Positions 1-7,172 of a DNA stretch of 43,391 bases are shown here, piece after piece (position 1 is the first letter of the stretch; each line of letters starts with the position of its first letter). The notes under the pieces were generated by a model. The model was not told the origin of the DNA and ran no database searches. It saw only the letters and a program-made list of their open reading frames with translations. Location: IMG/VR virus record IMGVR_UViG_3300048996_000109, positions 1-43,391 of that record; one strand, written 5' to 3'. The position numbers and the translations under genes were made by a program. The stretch is from a virus.

Positions 1-152
1 GGGTGCCCCACGGCCGGCGGCGCCTCCGCGAGGATCACGCACTCCTTCAGGATCGGGTCGAGGTCGGTCCTGCCCGCCTTCCGCCAGTCCAGGCCAGGCG
101 CGGCGTGATGCTCGTAGGCGATCGTTGTGCGGCCGTTCGTGAGCGTGCCCAT
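1..152 (-). CDS. Hypothetical small protein, cut by the window edge
   Basis: The ATG at 152 follows a strong ribosome site (AGGAGG about 6 bases upstream). The frame is open to base 1: MGTLTNGRTTIAYEHHAAPG and about 30 further residues, without a recognisable domain, signal peptide or membrane segment. The reading frame has no stop inside the window. If the two window ends are joined, it runs nine more codons and stops at 43364, giving a 59-residue protein followed directly by a hairpin terminator. It is the last gene of the accessory block running leftwards from 3045 and is separated from the gene before it by a 13-bp inverted repeat. Function unknown. Confidence 0.6.
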   Translation of the reverse strand, partial: MGTLTNGRTTIAYEHHAAPGLDWRKAGRTDLDPILKECVILAEAPPAVGH

Positions 153-187
153 CGAGAACCTCCTGCTTACGTGGATGGATCGGGCAA

Positions 188-238
188 CCCTCGCCCCGAG
201 GTGATGAGCGCGAGGCACTGCGCAACTCGGGGCGAGGG
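188..238. terminator. Long inverted repeat, likely terminator or attenuator
   Basis: CCCTCGCCCCGAG at 188-200 and its exact complement CTCGGGGCGAGGG at 226-238 form a perfect 13-bp stem with a 25-base loop. It lies between the 248-442 gene and the gene starting at 152, both on the minus strand. No clear T-run follows, so partial termination or an RNA structure is equally possible. Confidence 0.5.
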
Positions 239-247
239 GTCCTACAG

Positions 248-442
248 TCACCCGCCGTCTCGGCGGGCGTTCATGGGGGACGAGGCCGCGACGCGGGCCG
301 CCTGTAAGGCCCGACGGATCCGGCGGCCGTCATCACACGGCATCTCCAGGCGGCACCGGCCGCAGGTGGCTATGTGCGCCAACTGCACTTGGTAGGCCTT
401 CTCTACCTCGGGCACCAGCTCGGCGGGGGCGGCGGGCTTCAC
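248..442 (-). CDS. Small cysteine-motif protein, unknown function
   Basis: A 64-residue protein starting with GTG at 442, which overlaps the stop of the preceding gene as GTGA, so it is probably translationally coupled. Its middle carries a C-x2-C-x5-C pattern (CGRCRLEMPC) followed by a basic stretch (DGRRIRRAL), the look of a small metal-binding or redox module. A short hairpin (CCCGCCG/CGGCGGG, 251-267) lies in its last codons. It is the third gene of a block with the two related proteins upstream, so it probably works with them. No named family is recognised. Confidence 0.7.
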   Translation of the reverse strand: MKPAAPAELVPEVEKAYQVQLAHIATCGRCRLEMPCDDGRRIRRALQAARVAASSPMNARRDGG

Positions 443-927
443 TGGTCCAGCTCCCTGGCCAGCCGTTCGCGGCCGAGGGCGATCAGGGCGGCCACGTGCT
501 TGGGGGTGCACAGATCGCCAGTGAAGCGCGGTGGCACGACCCAGTACGTCCCGGGTGGCTCTCGGCGGTCGAGCCGGGGAACCCCGAGGTAGGTGCCTTG
601 CCCCAGGAGCGGGGCGACGTCCTCGTGCTTCCACGCCTGCCGGTCGCGCTGCTGCATCAAGGCGTAGTAGGTGGCGTTCAATGTTCGGTCGTCGTGGATG
701 ACCGGGCCGTGGAGTTGTTGCTCCAGGCGCTCGGCGACCTCTTCCGGTTCTGCGGTCCCCACGGCCGCGTGCACGAGCGCTTCGGGAAGGCGGGGAGCGA
801 CGAATGCTTGGCCGAGTGGCAGCAATGCCACGCCTCCCACCTCCCACTCGCGCCGGGCGAGCTCGGGCGCCGGCTGCGCGTTCGCTAGCCAGTCATCTAC
901 GGGAGACAGCTCTCTTGGGGTGGTCAT
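439..927 (-). CDS. Unknown protein, paralogue of the gene upstream
   Basis: 162 residues. The ATG at 927 overlaps the stop of the upstream gene (ATGA). The N-terminus (D-WLA then PELA and a W-E pair) and the C-terminus (YWVVPP then H-VAALIALG) line up loosely with the 152-residue protein encoded at 924-1382, suggesting an old tandem duplication. No signal peptide, membrane segment or catalytic motif is visible. It lies downstream of a DUF5753 regulator and a DUF6879 protein in the accessory segment. The family is known to me only as unnamed actinomycete proteins. Confidence 0.75.
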   Translation of the reverse strand: MTTPRELSPVDDWLANAQPAPELARREWEVGGVALLPLGQAFVAPRLPEALVHAAVGTAEPEEVAERLEQQLHGPVIHDDRTLNATYYALMQQRDRQAWKHEDVAPLLGQGTYLGVPRLDRREPPGTYWVVPPRFTGDLCTPKHVAALIALGRERLARELDQ

Positions 928-1382
928 CCGAAGGCCTCCGCGGGAAGTCGAGGGCCGCCGCCGGGCCCGAGGGCGGCGGCGAGGTACACGGGGTCATTGA
1001 GCTGGCCAGACCCGTCGGGGGCCTCCAACCAGACACGACTGCCAACGGCGAGTCGTGTAGAGGGGCAGTCCAGGGGCCAGCCGAGGGGCAGAACGAGGAC
1101 CTGCGGGACATCCAAGAGGTGTTCCGCGGCGCCAAGGGGCACGAGCCACCACGCGCGATCCATCCTGAAGTCCAGAAGGAGCGGCCCTAGTTCGTGCTCC
1201 GGCATCCGCTGCACGGCTCCCATGGCGGTCTGCAACTGCACCTCGGCGGCGAGCCACCGTGTGCAGTTGACCGGCACCAGAGTGCGCGTCTCCCATGCAG
1301 TGAGTGCGAGCTCTGGGCAGGCAGCACTCTCGGCGAGCCAGGCGTTCCCTGGGTCCGGCGTCGTGCGCTTGGATGCGGCCAT
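924..1382 (-). CDS. Unknown protein, first of a tandem pair, probably leaderless
   Basis: 152 residues beginning MAASKRTTPDPGNAWLAES. No ribosome site precedes the ATG at 1382. Instead a -10-like TACGGT (minus strand, 1390-1395) sits exactly seven bases upstream, the spacing expected of leaderless actinomycete transcripts. It shares a weak N- and C-terminal pattern with the next gene (D-WLA, PELA, W-E; late AAALG) and may be its paralogue. The upstream region holds two GATTGC boxes also found before the gene starting at 3045, so the whole block may be one regulon. Function unknown. Confidence 0.75.
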   Translation of the reverse strand: MAASKRTTPDPGNAWLAESAACPELALTAWETRTLVPVNCTRWLAAEVQLQTAMGAVQRMPEHELGPLLLDFRMDRAWWLVPLGAAEHLLDVPQVLVLPLGWPLDCPSTRLAVGSRVWLEAPDGSGQLNDPVYLAAALGPGGGPRLPAEAFG

Positions 1383-1389
1383 GGCCAGG

Positions 1390-1438
1390 ACCGTAGGGGT
1401 GCAGGCAGCGCAATTGTTGATCGATTGCGAGCGATTGC
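1390..1438 (-). promoter_or_regulatory. Leaderless-type promoter with GATTGC boxes
   Basis: On the minus strand TACGGT (1390-1395) lies seven bases before the ATG at 1382. On the plus strand GATTGC occurs at 1423-1428 and 1433-1438. The 10-mer GATTGCGAGC (1423-1432) recurs exactly at 3147-3156, upstream of the DUF6879 gene. It is a likely binding site for the DUF5753 regulator encoded between the two sites. No convincing -35 is seen. Confidence 0.5.
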
Positions 1439-1468
1439 ACCTAACGCGCCGTCAGTTGCGCGGGTTGC

Positions 1469-2308
1469 TCAGGCGAGATCTAAAGACGCTCGCGCGCGGC
1501 CGATGAGACGCCGCGCCATCGGCCCTCGCTCAGCTGACTCGGCGAGCCAGTCCCACGCCCGCTCGTACAGCCGGACGTCTTCCTCGGCCGTGAGCCACAG
1601 TTCCTCGGTGATGGTCTCGACGATCACCTGACGACGGTCGTAGATCCAGAACGCATGCGGCGCCGTACGCCGCAGCTGCGTCCCGAAAGGCAGGATCCCC
1701 AGCTCTACCCGCGGCATGCCCACCACCCCGTACAGCCGGTCGAGCTGCTCGGCCATCACCGCCTTGCGGCACGAGCGGTGATACAGCGCCGCCTCGCAAA
1801 CGAGGAACCGGAACTCCTTCCCCGGCTCATACAGAACTTCTTGCCGCCGCATCCGGTTTTCCACGGCCTGCTCGGTCGTGGCAGGGATCTCGCGGAACTC
1901 TGCGTTGGAATCGAAGATCACCGCCGCGTAGTCGCGCGTCTGGAAAAGACCAGGGACACGCGAGACTTCCAAGCCCCGTACGAGCGACGTCGCTTCAGTC
2001 TCCCGGATCGCGAGCTTCTGCCGCTCGGAGTGGCCGCCCGCGAGCTGCCTGCGCCACGACCGGTGCTTCAACTCCACACCCGCACGCAGGCCCTGCAACT
2101 CGGGCTCGACATCCGGCCTGCCCACAGCGGCGGTCCACGCCGTGACATCCTGCGCGCTCGCCGTCTGCCTGGCGTTCTGGATGCGGCTCACCTTCGAGGG
2201 CTGCCACCCCAACTTGGCCGCGAGGTCCTTGCCCTCCATACCCGACTCGGCGCGCAGCTCGCTTAGCCGCGCGCCGAGGATCTGCCGGGCCTCCTGGAAG
2301 TCACTCAC
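1469..2308 (-). CDS. XRE-family regulator with DUF5753 domain
   Basis: A 279-residue DNA-binding regulator. An N-terminal helix-turn-helix (about residues 8-60, with KDLAAKLGWQPSKVSRIQNARQ) is followed by the ~180-residue DUF5753 domain (ATSLVRGLEVSRVPGLFQT, then RRQEVLY, then FWIYD). DUF5753 proteins include WhiJ-like and Scr1-type antitoxin-like regulators of Streptomyces, usually next to DUF397 or similar small proteins. I chose GTG at 2308 because it overlaps the preceding stop as GTGA and gives the usual VSDFQEARQILGARL N-terminus. An ATG at 2362 in the same frame would add 18 residues. It is downstream of and coupled to the DUF6879 gene. Confidence 0.9.
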   Translation of the reverse strand: MSDFQEARQILGARLSELRAESGMEGKDLAAKLGWQPSKVSRIQNARQTASAQDVTAWTAAVGRPDVEPELQGLRAGVELKHRSWRRQLAGGHSERQKLAIRETEATSLVRGLEVSRVPGLFQTRDYAAVIFDSNAEFREIPATTEQAVENRMRRQEVLYEPGKEFRFLVCEAALYHRSCRKAVMAEQLDRLYGVVGMPRVELGILPFGTQLRRTAPHAFWIYDRRQVIVETITEELWLTAEEDVRLYERAWDWLAESAERGPMARRLIGRARASLDLA

Positions 2309-3045
2309 ATACTGGAACGTACCCGCCGCTGAAACTCCTGGGTACGGGTCGCGTGGTGCCATGCCGCGTCGCGGGCCTGGCAGGCCGCGAGAACGTCGGC
2401 AGGTTCCTCGGTGACGTACACGCCGAGGGTCACGTCTTCCTCGTCGAAGGCGAAGCGGACGAGAGTCTTGGAGTCGAAGAGCCAGAAGTCGAACTCAGGT
2501 AGGCGGAGTTCCTCCGCGCGAGTACGTGTGAGGTTGCGGATGTCCTCGCCCGCGGCGACGTTGCCCAGGCCGGTGGCGAGGAGGAACTCCTGCCCTTGCG
2601 TGGCCGGTTCGTCGACGAGCCGGACCCGCTCGAACCTCTTGCCCTGCTCTGTCTGGGTGCGGACATTCTCGCGCCACGCATTCTCGGGCTCGGCGGTGAT
2701 GTCCTCGCCCGCAGTCCAGCGCGCCCACTTGGGGCTGTTGCGGTCGGAGGCGTACCCGCGGCGGGTCTCCAGCCTCCACGCCGTGTGCCGGAACTCCTTG
2801 AACAGGTGTGCCACCGCGGAGAACGGGACAAGGTCCGGGGCCGCGGTGCGCGGCGCGTATCGGGTGAGTAGCGAGCGGGGCACTCGGACGAACGACTCGG
2901 ACGGCTTCACGTCGCGCAGCTGCACGAGGTGTTCGGGGTCGGTCTCGATGTCGCCCTGGACGAGGATCTCGTCCGTCTCGGGGATGTCGTACAGGGTCGG
3001 GCAGTCGCCTTCTTCGCTGGTGGTGCCGATGAACCGCAGGGCCAT
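2305..3045 (-). CDS. DUF6879-family protein with fused N-terminal small domain
   Basis: 246 residues starting at ATG 3045, with GGAGG 7 bases upstream. Residues 1 to about 64 (MALRFIGTTSEEGDCPTLYD, ending near LLTRY) resemble a small protein that in many streptomycetes is encoded separately before DUF6879. The rest (from about FSAVAHLFKEFRHTAWRLET to FDFWLFDSKTLVRF and ACQARDAAWHHA) is the DUF6879 domain. Here both halves are one uninterrupted reading frame. The gene precedes and overlaps the DUF5753 regulator, the usual partner arrangement. Molecular role unknown. Roles in toxin-antitoxin-like control or development have been suggested for this neighbourhood, but nothing in the sequence proves one. 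Confidence 0.85.
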   Translation of the reverse strand: MALRFIGTTSEEGDCPTLYDIPETDEILVQGDIETDPEHLVQLRDVKPSESFVRVPRSLLTRYAPRTAAPDLVPFSAVAHLFKEFRHTAWRLETRRGYASDRNSPKWARWTAGEDITAEPENAWRENVRTQTEQGKRFERVRLVDEPATQGQEFLLATGLGNVAAGEDIRNLTRTRAEELRLPEFDFWLFDSKTLVRFAFDEEDVTLGVYVTEEPADVLAACQARDAAWHHATRTQEFQRRVRSSM

Positions 3046-3087
3046 GTCGTCCTCCGTCAGCGGATGGTGGGCGTCCAGCATGCGCCG

Positions 3088-3160
3088 CGATTGCAGGTTG
3101 GGGCGGGGGCATTGCGCAGGATTGCAGATCGGGTGGAGTTCCGTTTGATTGCGAGCAATC
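3088..3160 (-). promoter_or_regulatory. Cluster of GCAATC/GATTGC boxes upstream of DUF6879 gene
   Basis: The inverted pair GATTGC-GA-GCAATC occupies 3147-3160. Further GCAAT-type words on the minus strand lie nearer the ATG at 3045, including the complements of GATTGC near 3090 and 3120. The 10-mer GATTGCGAGC is shared with 1423-1432. This is a plausible autoregulatory operator region for the DUF5753 regulator. No clear -35/-10 pair was identified. Confidence 0.5.
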
Positions 3161-3173
3161 GGGCATGACGAAA

Positions 3174-3207
3174 GGCCCTCCTCCCGCCCGAAGGCAGAAG
3201 GAGGGCC
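3174..3207 (-). terminator. Terminator of the late operon
   Basis: GGCCCTCCT (3174-3182) and AGGAGGGCC (3199-3207) form a perfect 9-bp stem directly after the stop of the collagen-like gene (3212). On the minus strand it is followed by TTTCG. It separates the lysis genes from the accessory regulator block. Confidence 0.85.
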
Positions 3208-3211
3208 ATCG

Positions 3212-3844
3212 TCAGTACTGGCGTCGGGAAGGGGCCAGCGCCGCGCCTTGTGGGCTGGGCTCGGGATCAGGGTCAGGCGCACCATCACGGCGGCACACGA
3301 GCGAATCGGGATCGGACGCCGTTGCCTGGAGGCTGTACCCATCGGGACACGTCGGTCCGGCAGGCCCGCGCTCCCCAGCCTTGCCGGCCTCGCCCTGCGG
3401 GCCTGCCGGACCGGGCTCACCCTGCGGCCCCGGCGGACCGGCCACGCCATCGGCTCCATCCGCACCGTTCACTCCGGACGTCCCCGGCTCGCCGTCGGCA
3501 CCAGGCTGCCCGACCCCATCAGCGCCGGTGTCACCCCCCTCGCCTTCCCTGCCAGGCTTCCCACTCGGGCCCGTGGGCCCCGGCGTGCCCGGCTCGCCTT
3601 GCGGACCGCGGGGGCCGGTGACGGACTCGCCGGGATCGCCGCGGCTTCCTGGCGGGCCGCCGACGGGCTTTTCCCCGAGCCGCTGCACCTGGCGGGCAAG
3701 TGCGTCTCTGGCGTCGTTGGCGGTGTGCAGCTCGGCGGCGAGGTTCTGGAAAGTGAAGACCACCCAAAGCGCTGCGGCCAGGACGGCCACGGCGGTCAGG
3801 AGGAAGCGGAGGTCGCTGCGTCGTCGGTGTGCGCGACGGGTCAC
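3212..3844 (-). CDS. Membrane-anchored collagen-like protein
   Basis: 210 residues from a GTG at 3844 that overlaps the previous stop (GTGA). The N-terminus is basic ([14 protein letters not shown]), then comes a single membrane helix (about residues 14-34, [16 protein letters not shown]) and a short coiled-coil-like stretch. A run of Gly-X-Y triplets covers roughly residues 60-165, broken once or twice (for example around the [11 protein letters not shown] stretch). The C-terminal tail has two cysteines (TCPDGY, LVCRRD). Collagen-like repeats are common in phage tail fibres, but the membrane anchor and the place at the end of the lysis cassette suggest a spanin-like or cell-surface role instead. 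That role is inference. Confidence 0.85.
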   Translation of the reverse strand: MTRRAHRRRSDLRFLLTAVAVLAAALWVVFTFQNLAAELHTANDARDALARQVQRLGEKPVGGPPGSRGDPGESVTGPRGPQGEPGTPGPTGPSGKPGREGEGGDTGADGVGQPGADGEPGTSGVNGADGADGVAGPPGPQGEPGPAGPQGEAGKAGERGPAGPTCPDGYSLQATASDPDSLVCRRDGAPDPDPEPSPQGAALAPSRRQY

Positions 3845-4134
3845 GTCTGCACCCCCTGGGACGCCAGATAGATCATGACGACGAGCATGACGACCGGGGC
3901 GACCAGTGCGGTGAAGATGAGGCGGCGGTCGGCCGCGCGGCGGTCGGCTTCCTTCTCCCGGTCCTGCTCGATCTCCTGGATGTCGCGTTGCAGGGCGTCC
4001 ATGGCGCGGTCGCGGGCGTTCTCCCGCGCGTCGTAGACGTCTCTGCGAACGAGCTGGTCCAGTCGCAAGGAGAGGTCTGCGCGAACGTCGGTGATGAGCC
4101 GCCACAGCTCGGAGTTCGACGGCTCATCGGCCAC
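3841..4134 (-). CDS. Coiled-coil protein with C-terminal membrane helix, lysis cassette
   Basis: 97 residues: a soluble, highly charged helical N-terminal part (residues 1-70, [19 protein letters not shown]) and one C-terminal membrane helix (about 72-91, [20 protein letters not shown]). It sits directly after the holin candidate and before the collagen-like gene, with a GTGA overlap to the latter. Tail-anchored proteins of this type in actinophage lysis cassettes are often taken for second holins, antiholins or holin-like membrane proteins. The order fits, the activity is not shown. Confidence 0.75.
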   Translation of the reverse strand: MADEPSNSELWRLITDVRADLSLRLDQLVRRDVYDARENARDRAMDALQRDIQEIEQDREKEADRRAADRRLIFTALVAPVVMLVVMIYLASQGVQT

Positions 4135-4147
4135 TGGTCCCCCCTAG

Positions 4148-4402
4148 TCAGATCGAGGTCGGGCCGCGAGGAGTGTCCGGCGTGGCTACGGTCTCCGTGA
4201 TGCCGGGGCCGGTCGTCCCGCCGCTGGTCACGATTGCGGTCAGGACCGCGGCGAGCGAGGCCAAGCCTCCGACCGAGACGACCTCGCCCCAGTCGACGTC
4301 GAGGATGCCGATGCCGTCCCCGGCCATCAGCGCAAGTGAGGACTGAGCGAAGGTGCGCACCGCACGCTCGGCGGTCGCCTTCCAGAAGGCGAGAGTGTTC
4401 AT
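4148..4402 (-). CDS. Holin
   Basis: 84 residues starting MNTLAFWKATAERAVRTFAQ, matching the start of r1t-type holins of Streptomyces phages (FWK-x-x-AERA-x-x-TFAQ). It has two hydrophobic segments, about residues 18-34 and 42-60 (VVSVGGLASLAAVLTAIVTS), around a short polar turn with DVDWG, the two-helix layout of this family. It would insert in the inner membrane and release the amidase encoded two genes upstream. The start ATG at 4402 leaves 2 bases after the previous stop. Confidence 0.85.
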   Translation of the reverse strand: MNTLAFWKATAERAVRTFAQSSLALMAGDGIGILDVDWGEVVSVGGLASLAAVLTAIVTSGGTTGPGITETVATPDTPRGPTSI

Positions 4403-4404
4403 GG

Positions 4405-4641
4405 TCAGGACTCCTTCGGGGCCGGGGCGGCGGACCACACGAAGCGAGTCGCTCCCTGGTGGCCGTGGACGTGCTCGGCGTGCTCCAGGGACTCCCAGAA
4501 CACGGTGGACGGGCGGTCACCGCGCCAGCGGATCGACACGGTTCCGTCAGGCCACACGACGCCGTCCGCGACGGTGCCGGTACCTGAGACTCCAGTGATG
4601 TCGGTGTCTCGTTCGAGGGTGAAAAGTCGGGGCTCATCCAC
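4405..4641 (-). CDS. Small unknown protein between endolysin and holin
   Basis: 78 residues beginning MDEPRLFTLERDTDITGVSG. It is beta-rich, with a W-x-DG-x-VS-x-RW core and a histidine patch (SLEHAEHVHGHQG). There are no membrane segments or cysteines. The same type of small protein recurs as a stand-alone gene in streptomycetes, but I know no function. Its place inside the lysis cassette, with 15 bases after the endolysin stop, suggests it is expressed with the lysis genes. Confidence 0.75.
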   Translation of the reverse strand: MDEPRLFTLERDTDITGVSGTGTVADGVVWPDGTVSIRWRGDRPSTVFWESLEHAEHVHGHQGATRFVWSAAPAPKES

Positions 4642-4656
4642 TGGGCTGCCTCGCTT

Positions 4657-5457
4657 TCAGGAGTTGGGGACCTTGAGCCGGTCCCACGTGGACTTTCCGG
4701 GCGGCCACTTCGCATCGGCCCCGCTGTAGCCGCACTTGCGTTGCCACGCCTCGTAGCTGTCGACGTCGGCCTTGCCGAGGGTGGGACCAGGGCCGACCTG
4801 GTATCGGCCGCAGCCCATCGCGACGAGGCGCTTGCCCATCGCGGTGAAGAGCACTGACCGCTTGCCGAAGGCGGGGGTGTTGCCGCTCATGAAGAAGGCC
4901 TCGCCAGGGAACGGCTCGTGCTCAGGCGCCGGGGCGGTCCCGCCACCCGCGCCGGGCCGGGGCGCCCCCTTCTTCACCCAGGCGTACACCGCAGCCCCGG
5001 GGCAGGTGGTCGAGTAGCCGTCACGGTGACCGCCGAGCCACGGCCCGGCCGGCCCTTCCCGGCGGCAGTACTCGATCGCGTCACGTGCGCCGTGCAGCTG
5101 CTCGTCGGTGGGCTTGGTCAGCCCGGACGAGCCGACGAGGAGCAGCACCGCGTAATCCTGTTCGTTCAGCGTCGTGTTGCCGTTCGCGCTGTTGCGGCGG
5201 CGCAGGCCGCGGCCCTCGTACACGGTGCCGTGCGTGCAGACGACGAACGAATAGCCGATGTCGCTCCAGCCGTTGCCGTCCATGTGCTGCGTCTGGATCT
5301 GCCGCACGTAGTCGTCGCATTTCTCGTGCGGCCGGTCGGTGTAGGCGGTGCCGAGGTAGTGCAGCTTCACGCCGCGGCGGGCGCGGCTGTAGGTGGTGGC
5401 GCCTCCAGGCTTGCGGTAAGCGCGGGCGCCCCACTGGGCACGCGAGATGAGCTTCAC
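4657..5457 (-). CDS. Endolysin: N-acetylmuramoyl-L-alanine amidase
   Basis: 266 residues. An N-terminal Amidase_2/PGRP domain (about 1-165) carries the expected zinc ligands: H33 (KLHYLG), H144 (GGHRDG) and C152 (TTCPG). A Pro/Gly linker (166-185) leads to a C-terminal wall-binding-type module ending WPPGKSTWDRLKVP. It cuts the amide bond between muramic acid and the peptide stem. I prefer GTG at 5457 because GGAGG stands 5 bases before it. An ATG at 5472 would add five residues. It lies between the tail spike gene and the holin. Confidence 0.92.
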   Translation of the reverse strand: MKLISRAQWGARAYRKPGGATTYSRARRGVKLHYLGTAYTDRPHEKCDDYVRQIQTQHMDGNGWSDIGYSFVVCTHGTVYEGRGLRRRNSANGNTTLNEQDYAVLLLVGSSGLTKPTDEQLHGARDAIEYCRREGPAGPWLGGHRDGYSTTCPGAAVYAWVKKGAPRPGAGGGTAPAPEHEPFPGEAFFMSGNTPAFGKRSVLFTAMGKRLVAMGCGRYQVGPGPTLGKADVDSYEAWQRKCGYSGADAKWPPGKSTWDRLKVPNS

Positions 5458-5528
5458 GGATCCTCCGAGCATGAGAACAGCCCCGGCCTGGTGGCTCGGG
5501 GCGTTGAGGAGCGGAGTGGTCAGGCGGC

Positions 5529-7160
5529 CTATCCGCCGATGTCGGTGGCGGCGAGGTTCGGGGAGATCGAGGCGTCCGCGATGCCGATAGCGCCGGAACC
5601 CGACCACGTGCCGCGCATGTCGTTGCCGAATCGAGTGAGCCCCGTCGTGCCGTTGGTGAGGGACAGGCCGCGCTCGGCGGCCACCGCCGAGGACCCCGGC
5701 CGGCACTTGTTGCCGCTCACGGCGATAGCCGTGTTCGTCGCGCTGACCCGGATGCCCCAGGACGGCGAGCCGGGCACGTTGACCCGGTTGGCGCCGTCGA
5801 CGAAGTTGTTGCGGACCTGCACGTCAGTGCAGCCCTGGACGAGGACTCCATTGCTGGCGGGGTCGCGTACCTGATTGCCCAGGATGTTCGAGTTGTAGCT
5901 GTCGACCATCGTGATTCCGTGCGAGGCGGCGCGGTACACCACGTTGCTGGCGATCACGGTGTTGTTCTGCTGCTCGGTGCTGATGGCCGAGCCGTCGATG
6001 TTCGCGACGACGTTGCCCACGACCGTGGCGCGGGAGACGTAGTTCAGCCGGATGCCGGTCTGGCCCCCGGCTGAGCCGTCGATGGTGTTGCCCGTGATGG
6101 ACAGGTTCAGGATCGTGCCGGTGGCCTCGCCCTGGGCGACGATGACCTGTCCGTAGCCTCCGCCCTGACGGAACGAGTTGCCAGAGATCGTGATGTTGCG
6201 CATGTCCTGCGATGTGCCTGTCGGTATTCCGTCGGGCCCGGCCGTGTCCTGGGGGTCCGTCGTGATGATGACGCGCAGGCGCACGCCCGACCCGCACCCG
6301 ACGAAGCTGTTGCCGTTGACCGTCAGGTCCTCCCACGAGTACGCGCTGATCGCGAATTGCAGGCAGCCGACGAACGCGTTGTCGCTGATCCGGATGTGGC
6401 GGTGCCAGAGCGTCTTTGTCGTCGTGTGCGAGCCGATACCGCGCGGCCAGGCGGTGGTTCCCGCGGTGCCCGAGGCGCCGAAGAAGCAGCCCGTGATCAG
6501 GACGTCCTCGCACACCGTGTTGTCGTAGGGGCCGAACGCGCCGAACTCGGTGGACGACTTGGCCAGGTCGATCTGTACGGCCTCGGAGATGTCCCGGCCG
6601 CCCGGATCGATGAACCCTCGAAACCGGCAGTTGCGGATCACGCCGTGGAACGTCGAGTTCAGTTCGATCGCGTGGAAGCCTGGAACGTCGAGGATCTCCA
6701 GGTCCTGGATTACGACGTCCTGGGCGTGCCCGATGCTGATGCACATGGCGCTGCCCGTGAGGCCCGCGGTCGTCCCGCGCATGTTCCACAGGCCGCCCTC
6801 GATGACGATGTTGCCGTGCCCGGTGTAGCCGCCGAGCGCCTGGCCCGCGTCGCCGTTGGTCATCATGCGGCCGGCGAAGTTCCGGCGGAACTCGGCGCCG
6901 TGCATCAGCGTGAGCCTGGTGTTCCCGTAGATCCGCAGCGTCTGCCCGATCAGGTACACGCCGGGCGGGACCAGGACCCAGGCGCCGCCCACATCCCGTG
7001 CGGCGTTCAGCGCGAGTTGGATGGCGGCGGCAGCGTCGATCGTTCCGGAGGTGTCGGCCCCGTAGTTGGTGACCATGAGCCAGGAGCGTTGGTTCATGGC
7101 TTCCAGGCGGCCCGCGGTGATGTCGTCGCCGGGGAGCCATTTTTCGATCGGGGTTGCCAA
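5529..7160 (-). CDS. Tail spike/fibre with right-handed beta-helix (pectate-lyase-like)
   Basis: 543 residues. The N-terminal part (1-35) looks like a virion-attachment region. It is followed by a pectin-lyase-like start (NYGADTSGTIDAAAAIQLAL, VLVPPGVYLIG), then many ~22-residue beta-helix coils of the form I-x-G-N-x-F/I (ISDNAFVG, VNGNSFVG, ISGNSFRQ, ITGNTIDG, VVGNVVAN). Such spikes bind and often degrade surface polysaccharide. The start is a TTG at 7160 with AAGGAGGG 7 bases upstream. The nearest ATG is far inside the helix. It ends the tail module. Confidence 0.88.
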   Translation of the reverse strand: MATPIEKWLPGDDITAGRLEAMNQRSWLMVTNYGADTSGTIDAAAAIQLALNAARDVGGAWVLVPPGVYLIGQTLRIYGNTRLTLMHGAEFRRNFAGRMMTNGDAGQALGGYTGHGNIVIEGGLWNMRGTTAGLTGSAMCISIGHAQDVVIQDLEILDVPGFHAIELNSTFHGVIRNCRFRGFIDPGGRDISEAVQIDLAKSSTEFGAFGPYDNTVCEDVLITGCFFGASGTAGTTAWPRGIGSHTTTKTLWHRHIRISDNAFVGCLQFAISAYSWEDLTVNGNSFVGCGSGVRLRVIITTDPQDTAGPDGIPTGTSQDMRNITISGNSFRQGGGYGQVIVAQGEATGTILNLSITGNTIDGSAGGQTGIRLNYVSRATVVGNVVANIDGSAISTEQQNNTVIASNVVYRAASHGITMVDSYNSNILGNQVRDPASNGVLVQGCTDVQVRNNFVDGANRVNVPGSPSWGIRVSATNTAIAVSGNKCRPGSSAVAAERGLSLTNGTTGLTRFGNDMRGTWSGSGAIGIADASISPNLAATDIGG

Positions 7161-7172
7161 GGCAGGCCCTCC

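Noticed and set aside
3046-3465. Upstream extension of the DUF6879 frame
   Set aside because: The added region is basic and low complexity, crosses a terminator and part of the collagen-like gene, and the ATG at 3045 has a good ribosome site.
1-4200. Left attachment junction with a full tRNA-Arg
   Set aside because: The core sequence of 42399-42440 was looked for in this part on both strands and not found, which agrees with a non-integrated form.
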